Origin: Aquipseudomonas alcaligenes_A
Lineage (GTDB): Bacteria; Pseudomonadota; Gammaproteobacteria; Pseudomonadales; Pseudomonadaceae
Length of the DNA stretch: 64,000 nucleotides
Assembly (NCBI GenBank): GCA_048595745.1
Contig: CP184361.1
Reading direction: 5' to 3' (one strand)
Within the stretch, counting starts at the first letter, position 1. Every line of letters starts with the position of its first letter. Under the pieces are notes generated by a model that was not told the DNA's origin, searched no databases, and saw nothing but the letters and a program-made list of their open reading frames with translations. Shown here piece by piece: positions 17,054 through 25,546 of the stretch. The position numbers and the translations under genes are program-made.

Positions 17054-17106
17054 CAGGGCGTGTGCAACTCGCGTGGGCGGCTGCGCGGGCTGCACCCGCC
17101 CTACGG
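17054..17106. repeat. REP-like palindromic element
   Basis: GCAGGGCGTGTGCAACTCGC and the imperfect inverted end GCGGGCTGCACCCGCCCTAC, same family as 8054-8110, between phoX and the haemoglobin gene. Confidence 0.5.
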
Positions 17107-17154
17107 ATGGGGCTCGGCGCTAGAATGTCGCTCTGTCTTCATGAGGTGCGACAT

Positions 17155-17568
17155 ATGAGCGAGCAGTACGGTGTCGGCGACGCGTCCTACCAGGCGGCCG
17201 GGGGTATCGAAGGCCTGCGCCGGCTGGTCGAGGATTTCTACCGCTGCATGGACGAGCTGCCCGAGGCGGCCGCCGTGCGCGCCATGCACCCGGCCAGCCT
17301 GGAGGTGTCGCGCGACAAGCTGGCCTGCTTCCTCAGCGGCTGGCTCGGTGGCCCCAGGCTGTTCGCCGAGCGCTACGGCTCGATTGCCATCCCCGCGTTC
17401 CATGCCCAGTGGCCGATCGACGAGGCCCAGGCCGAGGCATGGCTGACCTGCATGGCCCAGGCCATCGCGCAGCAGGACTACGCGCCGGCCTTCGCCGAGT
17501 ACCTGCTGACCCAGCTGCGCGTGCCGGCCCGGCGCATCGTCCAGGCCAGCGCCGCGCGGCATGGCTGA
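17155..17568 (+). CDS. group 2 truncated haemoglobin
   Basis: 137 residues from the ATG at 17155 (GAGGTG upstream). 'GGIEGLRRLVEDFYRCMDELPEAAAVRAMHP' and 'KLACFLSGWLGGPRLFAERYG' are the conserved A-E and F helix regions of group 2 truncated globins, with a likely haem-proximal His in 'IPAFHAQWPI'. Such proteins bind O2 or NO; physiological roles are usually unproven. The frame upstream of this ATG is open but lies in the REP-like repeat. It overlaps or abuts the alkyltransferase gene, so the two are probably co-transcribed. Confidence 0.88.
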   Translation: MSEQYGVGDASYQAAGGIEGLRRLVEDFYRCMDELPEAAAVRAMHPASLEVSRDKLACFLSGWLGGPRLFAERYGSIAIPAFHAQWPIDEAQAEAWLTCMAQAIAQQDYAPAFAEYLLTQLRVPARRIVQASAARHG

Positions 17569-17578
17569 GAGCGCAGAC

Positions 17579-18091
17579 ATGACTCAGCTGCGCGGCGACC
17601 TGATCGATACCCCGCTGGGCTGCATGATCGCCCTGGTGGACGAGCAGGGCGCTCTGCAGCGCCTGGAGTTCCTCGATGAGGTGCCGGGCGAGCCGCTGTA
17701 CTGGCGGGGTGTGTTGGTGCAGCGCGAGTCGGCCGCCGCGGCCCCGGTAGCCCGGCAGTTGCAGGAATACTTCGCCTGCCGCCGTCGGGTCTTCGACCTG
17801 CCGCTGGCGCCCCAGGGCAACGCCTTTCTCCAGGAAGCCTGGCAGCACCTGCGCCAGGTGCCCTATGGCACCACCCTGAGCTATGGCCAGCTGGCCCTGA
17901 AGCTCAATCGCCAGACTTCGGCGCGCGCCGTGGGCCGTGCCAATGCGGTCAACCCCATCGCCATCATCGTGCCCTGTCACCGCATCATCGGTGCCGACGG
18001 CAAGCTCACCGGCTATGCCGGCGGCCTGCCGCGCAAGCAGGCGCTGCTGGAGCTGGAAGGTGTGCTGGCGCGGCAGTCCGCGCTGTTCTAG
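17579..18091 (+). CDS. ogt: methylated-DNA-[protein]-cysteine S-methyltransferase
   Basis: About 170 residues. The C-terminal domain has the helix-turn-helix 'VPYGTTLSYGQLALKLNRQTSARAVGRANAVNPIAIIVPCHRIIGADGKLTGYAGGLPRK' with the acceptor cysteine in PCHRI. The protein repairs O6-alkylguanine by irreversible transfer of the alkyl group to itself. There is no Ada-type N-terminal zinc domain, so it is the Ogt type. ATG 17579 has a weak GAGAG upstream; an in-frame ATG at 17561 overlaps the globin gene and would add six residues. Confidence 0.9.
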   Translation: MTQLRGDLIDTPLGCMIALVDEQGALQRLEFLDEVPGEPLYWRGVLVQRESAAAAPVARQLQEYFACRRRVFDLPLAPQGNAFLQEAWQHLRQVPYGTTLSYGQLALKLNRQTSARAVGRANAVNPIAIIVPCHRIIGADGKLTGYAGGLPRKQALLELEGVLARQSALF

Positions 18092-18223
18092 GCGAATCTT
18101 TACGCTTTTTTAACGCCGGATGCCCAGTCGGTTGGCGAAAATTGACGGCCAGCTATGCTGCGCTGAGCGGTTGCCTGCCGCTCGCCGTATTCGTCAGTCC
18201 CAGCGGGTTCCGGGGAGATCCAG

Positions 18224-20125
18224 GTGAGTTCCAATACTGCAGAGTCGGCCGCCGAGAGCCACGGCCGCACATCATCCTTTGGCCTGCTGGTGGCCGCCGC
18301 CGGCGTGGTCTACGGCGACATCGGCACCAGCCCGCTCTACACCCTCAAGGAGGTGTTCGCCGGGCATTACGGCGTGCGAGTCGACGCCGAGGGCGTGCTG
18401 GGCATCCTCTCGCTGATCCTCTGGTCGCTGCTCTGGGTGGTGTCGCTGAAGTACGTGCTGTTCATGCTGCGCGCCGACAATGGTGGCGAGGGCGGGGTAA
18501 TGGCCCTGACCGCCCTGGCCCGCCGCGCCACCGCCGGTTATCCGCGCCTGAGCGCGGTGCTAGTGCTGCTCGGTCTGTTCGGCACGGCGTTGTTCTATGG
18601 CGACAGCATGATCACCCCAGCGATATCGGTGCTGTCCGCGGTCGAGGGGCTGGAAGTGGCGTTGCCGGCCCTGGGGCACTGGGTGGTGCCGGTCACCGTG
18701 GTGCTGCTGATCGGCCTGTTCGTGATCCAGAAGCACGGTACGGCGCGCATCGGCATTCTGTTCGGGCCGGTGATGGTGCTGTGGTTCGCGGTGCTCGGCG
18801 TGCTCGGCATTCAGGGCGTCGTGGTGCGTCCCGAAGTGCTGCAGGCGGTCAACCCGGTGTGGGCGGTGAACTTCTTCATCAGCCATCCGGGCATCGGCAT
18901 CACCATTCTCGGGGCTGTGGTGCTGGCGCTGACCGGTGCCGAGGCGCTGTATGCCGACATGGGGCATTTCGGCCGCAAGCCGATCGCCCGCGCCTGGTTC
19001 GCCCTGGTGCTGCCGGGGCTGGTGCTCAACTACTTCGGCCAGGGCGCGCTGCTGCTGGAAAACCCCGAGGCGGCACGCAACCCCTTCTATCTACTGGCGC
19101 CGTCCTGGGCGCTGCTGCCGATGATCGGCCTCGCCACCCTGGCCACCATCATCGCTTCGCAGGCCGTGATTTCCGGCGCCTTCTCGCTCAGCCAGCAGGC
19201 CATCCAGCTCGGCTACATCCCGCGCATGCAGGTACAGCACACCTCCAGCGCGGCCCAGGGGCAGATCTACATTGGCGTTGTCAACTGGGCGCTGATGGTC
19301 GCCGTGGTGCTGCTGGTGATCGGTTTCGGCTCGTCCGGCGCCCTGGCTTCCGCCTATGGCGTGGCGGTGACCACCACCATGCTGATCGATACCCTGCTGG
19401 TGGCTGCCGTGGCTCTGCTGCTGTGGCGCGCGCCGCTGTGGCTGGCGCTGCCGCTGCTGCTTGGTTTCCTGGTGGTGGACGGGCTGTTCTTTGCCGCCAA
19501 CGTGCCGAAGATCTTCCAGGGCGGCGCCTTTCCGGTGGTGGCCGGGGTGGCGCTGTTCGTCCTGATGACCACCTGGAAGCGCGGCAAACAGATGCTGTTC
19601 GCCCGGCTGGACGAGACGGCACTGCCACTGCAGGCCTTCCTCGACAGCATCCGCATCCAGCCGCCGCATCGGGTCGATGGCACCGCCATCTTCCTCAGCG
19701 CCCGCCCGGACGCCGTGCCCCATGCCCTGCTGCACAACCTGCTGCATAACCAGGTGCTGCACCAGCAGGTGGTGTTGCTCACGGTGGTGGGTGAGGACTG
19801 CCCGCGGGTCGAGGCGGGGCAGCGCATCGAGGTCACGCGGTATGGCGATGGCTTCTTCCGTGTGCTGCTGCACTTCGGTTTCATGGAGGAGCCCAACGTA
19901 CCGGAGGCCTTGCGTCTGTGCCGGGTCGAAGGGCTGAACGTCGAGCCGATGCGCACCACCTACTTCCTCAGCCGCGAGACGGTGATCCCGACCAAGCGTT
20001 TCGGCATGGCGCCCTGGCGCGAGCGCCTGTTCGTGGTGCTGCAGAAGAACGCCAACAGCAGCATGAGTTACTTCCATTTGCCGGTGAACCGGGTGATAGA
20101 GCTGGGTACCCAGGTGGAGATCTAA
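18224..20125 (+). CDS. kup: low-affinity potassium transporter Kup
   Basis: 633 residues from a GTG start at 18224 with GGGGAG upstream. The family opening 'GLLVAAAGVVYGDIGTSPLYTLKEVF' is followed by 12 membrane segments to about residue 430 and a cytosolic C-terminal domain ('TAIFLSARPDAVPHALLHNLLHNQVLHQQVVLLTV', 'TTYFLSRETVIPTKRFGMAPWRERLFVVLQKNA'). Kup carries out K+ uptake with protons. It appears to be a single-gene unit; DNA polymerase II follows 63 bases later. Confidence 0.95.
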   Translation: MSSNTAESAAESHGRTSSFGLLVAAAGVVYGDIGTSPLYTLKEVFAGHYGVRVDAEGVLGILSLILWSLLWVVSLKYVLFMLRADNGGEGGVMALTALARRATAGYPRLSAVLVLLGLFGTALFYGDSMITPAISVLSAVEGLEVALPALGHWVVPVTVVLLIGLFVIQKHGTARIGILFGPVMVLWFAVLGVLGIQGVVVRPEVLQAVNPVWAVNFFISHPGIGITILGAVVLALTGAEALYADMGHFGRKPIARAWFALVLPGLVLNYFGQGALLLENPEAARNPFYLLAPSWALLPMIGLATLATIIASQAVISGAFSLSQQAIQLGYIPRMQVQHTSSAAQGQIYIGVVNWALMVAVVLLVIGFGSSGALASAYGVAVTTTMLIDTLLVAAVALLLWRAPLWLALPLLLGFLVVDGLFFAANVPKIFQGGAFPVVAGVALFVLMTTWKRGKQMLFARLDETALPLQAFLDSIRIQPPHRVDGTAIFLSARPDAVPHALLHNLLHNQVLHQQVVLLTVVGEDCPRVEAGQRIEVTRYGDGFFRVLLHFGFMEEPNVPEALRLCRVEGLNVEPMRTTYFLSRETVIPTKRFGMAPWRERLFVVLQKNANSSMSYFHLPVNRVIELGTQVEI

Positions 20126-20188
20126 CCCGGACGGCGCATCTGCGGTCCAAGTAGAATCGCGCCGAGAACAGTTTTCCGGGACAACCGC

Positions 20189-22540
20189 GTGGATCTACAG
20201 CAGGGCTTCGTCCTGACCCGCCACTGGCGCGACACCGCCGCCGGCAGCGAGGTGGAATTCTGGCTGGCCACGGATGCCGGCCCGCGTCGCCTGCGTCTGG
20301 CGCCGCAGCCGGCGGTGGCCTTCGTGCCGCTGCAGCAACGCGCGCAGGCGCAAGCGCTGCTGCAGGGCGAGCGCGGTGTGGAATTGCGCGAGCTGGGCCT
20401 GCGCGACTTCCATCAGCGCCCGGTGCTCGGCCTGTACTGCGCCTCCTACCGCCAGCTGCTGAAACTGGAAAAGCGTCTGCGCGAGACCGGCGTGGAGGTC
20501 TACGAGGCCGACATCCGGCCGCCCGAACGCTACCTGATGGAGCGCTTCATCACCGCGCCGGTGCTGTTTGCCGGCACGCCGGATGCCGAGGGCGTGCTGT
20601 GCAACGGCCTGCTCAAGCCGGCGCCGGACTACCGCCCGCAGCTGCGCCTGGCCTCGCTGGACATCGAGACCAGCGAGCGCGGCGAGCTGTATTCCATCGC
20701 CGTGGAAGGTTGCGGCCAGCGCCAGGTGTACATGCTCGGCGAGGGCGCGGCGGTGGACGACTTCGACCTGACCTACTGCGCCAGCCGCGCCGAGCTGCTG
20801 CAGCAGCTGAATGACTGGCTGGCCGCGCATGACCCGGACGCCATCATCGGCTGGAACCTGGTGCAGTTCGACCTGCGCGTACTGCTGGCCCACTCCCGCG
20901 AGCTCAAGGTGCCGCTGCGCCTCGGCCGCGACGGCGGCGAGCTGCACTGGCGCGAGCATCGCAGCCACAACCACTACTTCGCCGAGGCGGCCGGGCGGCT
21001 GATCATCGACGGTATCGAGGCGCTGCGCTCGGCGACCTGGAACTTTCCCTCGTTCAGCCTGGAAAACGTTGCCCAGACCCTGCTCGGCGAGGGCAAGGCG
21101 ATCGACACGCCCTACGAGCGGATGGACGAGATCAACCGCATGTTCGCCGAGGACAAGCCGGCCCTGGCCCGCTACAACCTCAAGGACTGCGAGCTGGTCA
21201 CGCGCATCTTCACCCACACCCGGCTGATCGACTTCCTCCTCGAACGCGCCGCCGTCACCGGCCTGCAGGCCGACCGCAGCGGTGGCTCGGTGGCCGCCTT
21301 CACCCACCTGTATCTACCGCCGATGCACCGCCTGGGCTTCGTCGCGCCCAACCTGGGCGACATGCAGGGCGACAGCAGCCCCGGCGGCTTCGTCATGGAT
21401 TCGCGCCCCGGCCTTTACGAATCGGTGCTGGTGCTGGACTACAAGAGCCTGTACCCCTCGATCATCCGCACCTTCCTGATCGACCCGGTCGGGCTGATCG
21501 AAGGCCTGCGCGAGCCCGACGATGCGCACTCGGTGGCCGGTTTCCGTGGCGCGCGCTTCTCGCGTACGCGGCATGCCCTGCCGGCCATGGTCGAGCGCGT
21601 CTGGCAGGGCCGCGAGGCGGCCAAGCGCGCCGGCAACGCGGCGCTGTCGCAGGCGCTGAAGATCATCATGAATTCCTTCTACGGCGTGCTCGGCTCCAGC
21701 GGCTGCCGCTTCTTCGACCCGCGCCTGGCCTCGTCCATCACCCTGCGCGGGCACGAGATCATGCGCCGCACCCGCGAGCTGATCGAGGCCGAGGGCTACC
21801 AGGTGATCTATGGCGACACCGACTCCACCTTCGTCTGGCTCGGCCGTGCGCACGAGAACGAGGCGGCGACGGCCATCGGCCGGGCGCTGGTCGAGCGGGT
21901 CAACCAGTGGTGGCGCGAGCACCTGCAGGCCGAGATGGGGCTGACCAGCGCCCTGGAGCTGCAGTTCGAGACCCATTACCTGCGCTTTCTGATGCCCACG
22001 GTGCGGGGTGCCGAGGAGGGCAGCAAGAAGCGCTACGCCGGCCTGGTCAGGCGTGCCGACGGGCGTGACGAGATGGTGTTCAAGGGCCTGGAAACGGTGC
22101 GGACCGACTGGTCGCCGCTGGCCCAGCAGTTCCAGCAGGAGCTGTACCGCCTGATCTTCGCGCGCCAGCCGCACCGCGACTACGTGCGTGACTACGTGCA
22201 GCGCACCCTGGATGGCGAGCTGGACGAGTTGCTGGTGTACCGCAAGCGGCTCAAGCGCAACCTCACCGACTACCCGCGTAATGTGCCGCCGCATGTGCGC
22301 GCCGCGCGCCTGGCCGACGAACACAACGACCGCCTCGGTCGCCCCCGGCAGTACCGGCGCGGCGCCTGGATCGGCTACCTGATCACCGTCGCCGGCCCCG
22401 AGCCGCTGGAGACCCGGCGCTCGGCCATCGACTACGACCACTACATCCAGCGCCAGCTGCGGCCGGTGGCGGACGCCATCCTACCCTTCGTGGGTGACGA
22501 CTTCGCTGCGCTGATCGAGCGCCAGCTCGGACTGTTCTAA
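20189..22540 (+). CDS. polB: DNA polymerase II (family B)
   Basis: 783 residues from a GTG start. The N-terminal exonuclease domain carries 'LASLDIETSERGELYSIAVEG' (ExoI, DIET), 'DAIIGWNLVQFDLRVL' (ExoII) and 'YNLKDCELV' (ExoIII). The polymerase domain carries 'LDYKSLYPSIIRTFLIDP' (motif A), 'ALKIIMNSFYGVLGSSGC' (motif B) and 'YGDTDSTFVWLG' (motif C). All catalytic aspartates are intact. In E. coli polB is SOS-induced; I see no CTG-N10-CAG LexA box in the 60 bases before this start. Its last 60 bases overlap the 3' end of the convergent diguanylate cyclase gene. Confidence 0.95.
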   Translation: MDLQQGFVLTRHWRDTAAGSEVEFWLATDAGPRRLRLAPQPAVAFVPLQQRAQAQALLQGERGVELRELGLRDFHQRPVLGLYCASYRQLLKLEKRLRETGVEVYEADIRPPERYLMERFITAPVLFAGTPDAEGVLCNGLLKPAPDYRPQLRLASLDIETSERGELYSIAVEGCGQRQVYMLGEGAAVDDFDLTYCASRAELLQQLNDWLAAHDPDAIIGWNLVQFDLRVLLAHSRELKVPLRLGRDGGELHWREHRSHNHYFAEAAGRLIIDGIEALRSATWNFPSFSLENVAQTLLGEGKAIDTPYERMDEINRMFAEDKPALARYNLKDCELVTRIFTHTRLIDFLLERAAVTGLQADRSGGSVAAFTHLYLPPMHRLGFVAPNLGDMQGDSSPGGFVMDSRPGLYESVLVLDYKSLYPSIIRTFLIDPVGLIEGLREPDDAHSVAGFRGARFSRTRHALPAMVERVWQGREAAKRAGNAALSQALKIIMNSFYGVLGSSGCRFFDPRLASSITLRGHEIMRRTRELIEAEGYQVIYGDTDSTFVWLGRAHENEAATAIGRALVERVNQWWREHLQAEMGLTSALELQFETHYLRFLMPTVRGAEEGSKKRYAGLVRRADGRDEMVFKGLETVRTDWSPLAQQFQQELYRLIFARQPHRDYVRDYVQRTLDGELDELLVYRKRLKRNLTDYPRNVPPHVRAARLADEHNDRLGRPRQYRRGAWIGYLITVAGPEPLETRRSAIDYDHYIQRQLRPVADAILPFVGDDFAALIERQLGLF

Positions 22541-23908
22541 GGCCGGTGCCAGGCACGCACGATCACGCCCCTGCGTCTTGGCCTGATAGAGCGCCTCGTC
22601 GGCGCGCTGCAGCAGGTCGTTGACGCTGTCCCCGGCGCCGAGCTGGGCAACCCCCGCACTCAGCGTGCACGGCTTGCCGGTAGCCAGCGGCAGGCTCCGC
22701 GCCTGCGCCAGGATGCGCTCGGCCAGTTGCAGCGCCTGCTCGCCACGGGTTTCCGGGCAGATCAGCAGGAACTCCTCGCCACCCCAGCGCCCCAGGCAGT
22801 CGCCCTGGCGCACGGCGCGCGCCAGCAGCGCGGCGATGTCGCACAGCACCTGGTCGCCGACCAGATGGCCATGCTGATCGTTCACCACCTTGAAGTGGTC
22901 GATGTCGAACAGCACCACCGCCAGCGGCCGATGATGGCGGCGCGCGGTTTCAACGGTGCCCTGGCTGAACCGATTGAGCTGCTTGCGGTTGGCCAGGCCG
23001 GTCAGCGCGTCCGTGACCGCCTGGCGCGCCAGCTTGCGGTTCGCCCGGCGCAGGCGCACCACCCAGAACAGGTTGCTGGCCAGGATCAGCACGAACACAG
23101 CGACCACCTGCAGCAGCAGGCGATAGTCGACCGGCGTCTCCACCCGCACCGCCACGTAGCGATTGACGATGGCGTTGACCTCGTCCGGGGTGAGCGTGGC
23201 GATGGCCTGATCGAGGATGTCGCGCAGCATCGGCTCCGAGCGCAGCACGCCGATGCGGAACAGGTTGTCCAGTTCCGGCACCTGGCCGGCGATCTTCAGG
23301 TTGAACCAGCCCTCGTTCTTGATGGTGTCGGCGGCCATCACCAGCGAGCGCAGGGTGAACTCGGCCTGGCGCTCGTTGACCAGGCGCAAGGCCTCCGCCT
23401 CGCTGCCGACGATCACGAACTGCAAGCCGGGATAGAGGCGGCGCAACTTTTCCTCGACCGAGGTACCCGAGGGCAGGGCGATACGGGCACCGACGAAGTC
23501 GCCCAGGCTGGCGACGCTGGGGTGCTCCTCGCGGCTGATCAGCACATTGGCGTCGGTGAAGTAGGGCTGGGTGAACAGCAGCCAGGCGTCGCGGTCCGGG
23601 CTCTGGTTGAGAAAGCCGAGCAACTGGCACTCGCCAGCCTTGGAAGCGGCCAGCGAGGCATCCCAGTCCGGCGTGACGTGGATACGCAGCGTCAGCCCGG
23701 CGCGGCTGGCCAGCAGGCGCAGCAGGTCGGCGGCGATGCCCTCATGCTCGCCCCGGGCATTGAGGCGCTCGAACGGCGCCCAGTCCGGGTCGACACACAT
23801 ACTGATTTCGGGGTGGGCGCGCACATAGGCCTGCTGCTCCGGTGACAGCGCCACATCACCCCAGGCGTGGGCGCAGAGCAGGCCCAACATCAACAACAGA
23901 TACCGCAC
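22481..23908 (-). CDS. diguanylate cyclase with periplasmic SBP-type sensor
   Basis: 475 residues. Signal peptide (about 1-17), a periplasmic family-3 solute-binding domain (about 22-255: 'ISMCVDPDWAPFERLNARGEHEGIAADLLRLLA'), one membrane segment (about 263-285), then a GGDEF domain with intact WGGEEF (376-380) and an inhibitory-site RQGD motif (367-370) five residues before it. It should make c-di-GMP from GTP in response to a bound small ligand such as an amino acid, with product inhibition. The C-terminal 20 codons overlap the end of polB on the other strand. Confidence 0.92.
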   Translation of the reverse strand: MRYLLLMLGLLCAHAWGDVALSPEQQAYVRAHPEISMCVDPDWAPFERLNARGEHEGIAADLLRLLASRAGLTLRIHVTPDWDASLAASKAGECQLLGFLNQSPDRDAWLLFTQPYFTDANVLISREEHPSVASLGDFVGARIALPSGTSVEEKLRRLYPGLQFVIVGSEAEALRLVNERQAEFTLRSLVMAADTIKNEGWFNLKIAGQVPELDNLFRIGVLRSEPMLRDILDQAIATLTPDEVNAIVNRYVAVRVETPVDYRLLLQVVAVFVLILASNLFWVVRLRRANRKLARQAVTDALTGLANRKQLNRFSQGTVETARRHHRPLAVVLFDIDHFKVVNDQHGHLVGDQVLCDIAALLARAVRQGDCLGRWGGEEFLLICPETRGEQALQLAERILAQARSLPLATGKPCTLSAGVAQLGAGDSVNDLLQRADEALYQAKTQGRDRACLAPALEQSELALDQRSEVVTHEG

Positions 23909-24584
23909 GAACCGTCTCCCGGTCGATCTGCAAAAACGTCCGGGCTGACCGGTACGCGCAGAGCATACCGCTGCTACCGGCGCTCTGCAGCCTGTGCTGA
24001 TACAGGGCTGTCCGGGCGCGCTTCAGCCGTGCGGCCTGGCCGCGAGGCCGGTTCCTGCGCGTTCACTGAGCTTCACGCCCTGCGGGCGGCAGCGGAAGCA
24101 TTTGCATTGATTGACGGGTTGCCGATAGGTACGGCAGATGATGGGTGTACTCATGATGAATGCTCATGTCGGGCGCGCCGACGTTGTGTCTAGGCGCGCA
24201 TGCGTTATGACCGGTAAGCCAGGCATGCGTTCGCAAGCTGGTTCAGCGGCGGCTAGTTGTCTCGACAGGAGGTGACGCCAGTAGGGACGATTGAGATCAA
24301 GCAGAACAGCTGCACGAACCTTGTCGAACAAGGCACTGCAGGGGAGGGGCGGCTTGCATCAATGCTGCACAGTGCATCTGCTCCTGATCTCAGGGGGGCA
24401 GAGCGTGTGCTCAAGTGGAGTGGTGTTCCAGATACATGCCAGGTCCGGGAAGGACTGCATTGCCGCATGGCTCAGGATGGCCGTTGCCATCTGCGCCTAT
24501 CACCTTGCGGGGGCGGCACCATAACACGTTGCGGTGGACGGTTGTCGATTTTTTGATCAGAAAAGAAAAGCCTGATCTTCGGCT
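23909..24584. other. intergenic region without a convincing gene
   Basis: About 680 bases between the diguanylate cyclase start and the left att repeat. Short frames exist on both strands but none has a good start site, family resemblance or consistent codon use. The first part must hold the promoter of the diguanylate cyclase. An A-rich stretch and hairpin at 24561-24595 look like an old ssrA terminator on the minus strand. Confidence 0.5.
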
Positions 24585-24595
24585 GGAAAATCAGG
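24561..24595 (-). terminator. displaced ssrA-type terminator at left element end
   Basis: On the minus strand CCTGAT ... ATCAGG (arms 24590-24595 and 24571-24576) is followed by a T-rich run (plus-strand AAAAGAAAAG at 24561-24570). It has the same relation to the left att repeat as the functional ssrA terminator has to the right one, so it was probably the original ssrA terminator before insertion. Confidence 0.5.
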
Positions 24596-24613
24596 GGTTT
24601 GATTTGGTGGAGC
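24585..24613. repeat. left att site (29-bp direct repeat)
   Basis: 29 bases identical to 27895-27923. The last nine bases (TGGTGGAGC) equal the complement of the ssrA 3' end including CCA. With the right copy it bounds the low-GC element, as expected for attL/attR of an integrase that targets ssrA. Confidence 0.85.
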
Positions 24614-24657
24614 GGGGGCGGAACCAGCTTCTAGCTCTGTTCTTTGATGATTTGCGT

Positions 24658-24706
24658 TAGCCAGAGTAGGTGATTTTAGTGTCTTCAGTCTCGCCCACTC
24701 TGGCTA
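24658..24706. repeat. inverted repeat near the left element end
   Basis: TAGCCAGAGT (24658-24667) and ACTCTGGCTA (24697-24706) are perfect 10-base inverted arms 29 bases apart, just inside the left att site. There is no T-tract of terminator type. It may be a protein-binding or recombination site; function unknown. Confidence 0.5.
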
Positions 24707-24731
24707 GGGTTGGCATTCATTGGTCTCTGAT

Positions 24732-24748
24732 TTCGACACTTTTTCGAC
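24732..24748. repeat. TTCGACA-TTTTTCGAC repeat, left copy
   Basis: TTCGACACTTTTTCGAC matches 27849-27865 at 16 of 17 positions, in the same orientation, each just inside an att copy. Each contains TTCGAC twice, 11 bases apart. They look like integrase arm-type sites. Confidence 0.5.
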
Positions 24749-24861
24749 AGTCTCACTAGACATTTTTCCCTCTGCCACCATAGTTTTCTTTCTCAGCAGC
24801 ACCGCTTGGTGTCATGGTCTTGACGAGTGTTGCTTTTCATCCTGTTGCAAAAGAGGCAATC

Positions 24862-25071
24862 ATGGCTACAACGATGTTTTTCGAAGAAACAGTCAAGTGC
24901 CAAGGCGGGAAAGAGGAAATGGATATTGAGTTCGGTCGCTCATCTTACTATGCTGAAGACAGCATCTATCTGAAAGTCGATGGTAAATCTCTAGTAATGG
25001 ACCGCGAAACAGCTAAGCGATTTGTAGAGGCTGCCGCTGGGGTGGTTTATTACTTTGGCTTTCTCAAGTAG
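24862..25071 (+). CDS. hypothetical small protein of the ssrA element, 69 aa
   Basis: Start ATG 24862 has AGAGG upstream; a longer frame from 24814 lacks one. The protein 'MATTMFFEETVKCQGGKEEM...' is acidic with no membrane segment and ends 'AAAGVVYYFGFLK'. Codon use is AT-richer than the chromosome, in keeping with transfer. No domain recognised. It is the first gene inside the element. Confidence 0.5.
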   Translation: MATTMFFEETVKCQGGKEEMDIEFGRSSYYAEDSIYLKVDGKSLVMDRETAKRFVEAAAGVVYYFGFLK

Positions 25072-25184
25072 CACTCTAAGATCCTAATAATGGGCTTAAG
25101 TCTTCTGCTTCGCTAATTCGTCACGTCTCTGAGCTGTGCTTCGCGCCAGTGATCGGCCAAACGTAGGCCTAAGGAGGAAGTGCC

Positions 25185-25478
25185 ATGGAAGATTTAATTA
25201 TTCAGGCAATAAATCAAAAGAAACTTATTGAGTTTGCATATCAAGGCAAGTCGCGAACTGCTGAGCCTCACGTATTAGGTGTGACCAACCGCATTGTGCA
25301 GGTTCTATGCTATCAAATAGGAGGTCACAGCAGTCGTGGTGATCTTCCTGATTGGCGTCGCTTTGACCTTCATGAAATTGTCGGGCTAAGAGTTCTAGAT
25401 ACAAGTTTTCTCGGTCAGCGCCCTTATCCATCTGGGCGCCACAGCAGTTTTGATCATCGTATTGCCGTTGTGCGGTAA
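25185..25478 (+). CDS. WYL-domain-like small protein (integron cassette gene)
   Basis: 97 residues with a strong AAGGAGG site before the ATG. The pattern 'IIQAINQKKLIEFAYQGKSRTAEPHVLGV', then 'VQVLCYQIGG', 'WRRFDLHEIVGLRVLDTSFLG', follows the spacing of WYL domains, which bind ligands or nucleic acid and often regulate defence genes. Here the domain stands alone without a helix-turn-helix. The stop is three bases before an integron attC site, which marks it as a gene cassette. Family assignment rests on pattern only. Confidence 0.6.
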   Translation: MEDLIIQAINQKKLIEFAYQGKSRTAEPHVLGVTNRIVQVLCYQIGGHSSRGDLPDWRRFDLHEIVGLRVLDTSFLGQRPYPSGRHSSFDHRIAVVR

Positions 25479-25480
25479 TG

Positions 25481-25538
25481 GCCTAACAAGTCGTCGAAGC
25501 CGACCCCTTATGGGGGCGGCTTAATTCCAACGTTAAAC
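25481..25538. other. integron attC recombination site (59-base element)
   Basis: Starts with GCCTAAC (fits RYYYAAC) and ends with GTTAAAC (fits GTTRRRY). Between them AAGCCG...CCCC and GGGG...CGGCTT form the inner arms (L'' and L') around a TTAT centre, 58 bases in all. This is the layout of attC sites that end integron gene cassettes. The next gene begins nine bases after it, again as in cassette arrays. No intI gene is in the window. Confidence 0.75.
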
Positions 25539-25546
25539 ATTACGGG

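Noticed and set aside
20126..20188. Possible LexA box before polB
   Set aside because: polB is SOS-controlled in E. coli, but I found no CTG-N10-CAG of adequate quality in this gap.
24257..24556. 99-codon plus-strand frame left of the ssrA element
   Set aside because: No ribosome site or family resemblance, unusual cysteine/arginine-rich composition and competing frames on both strands.
25072..25184. attC site between the first two small genes of the element
   Set aside because: No sequence with both RYYYAAC and GTTRRRY ends and matching inner arms was found there.
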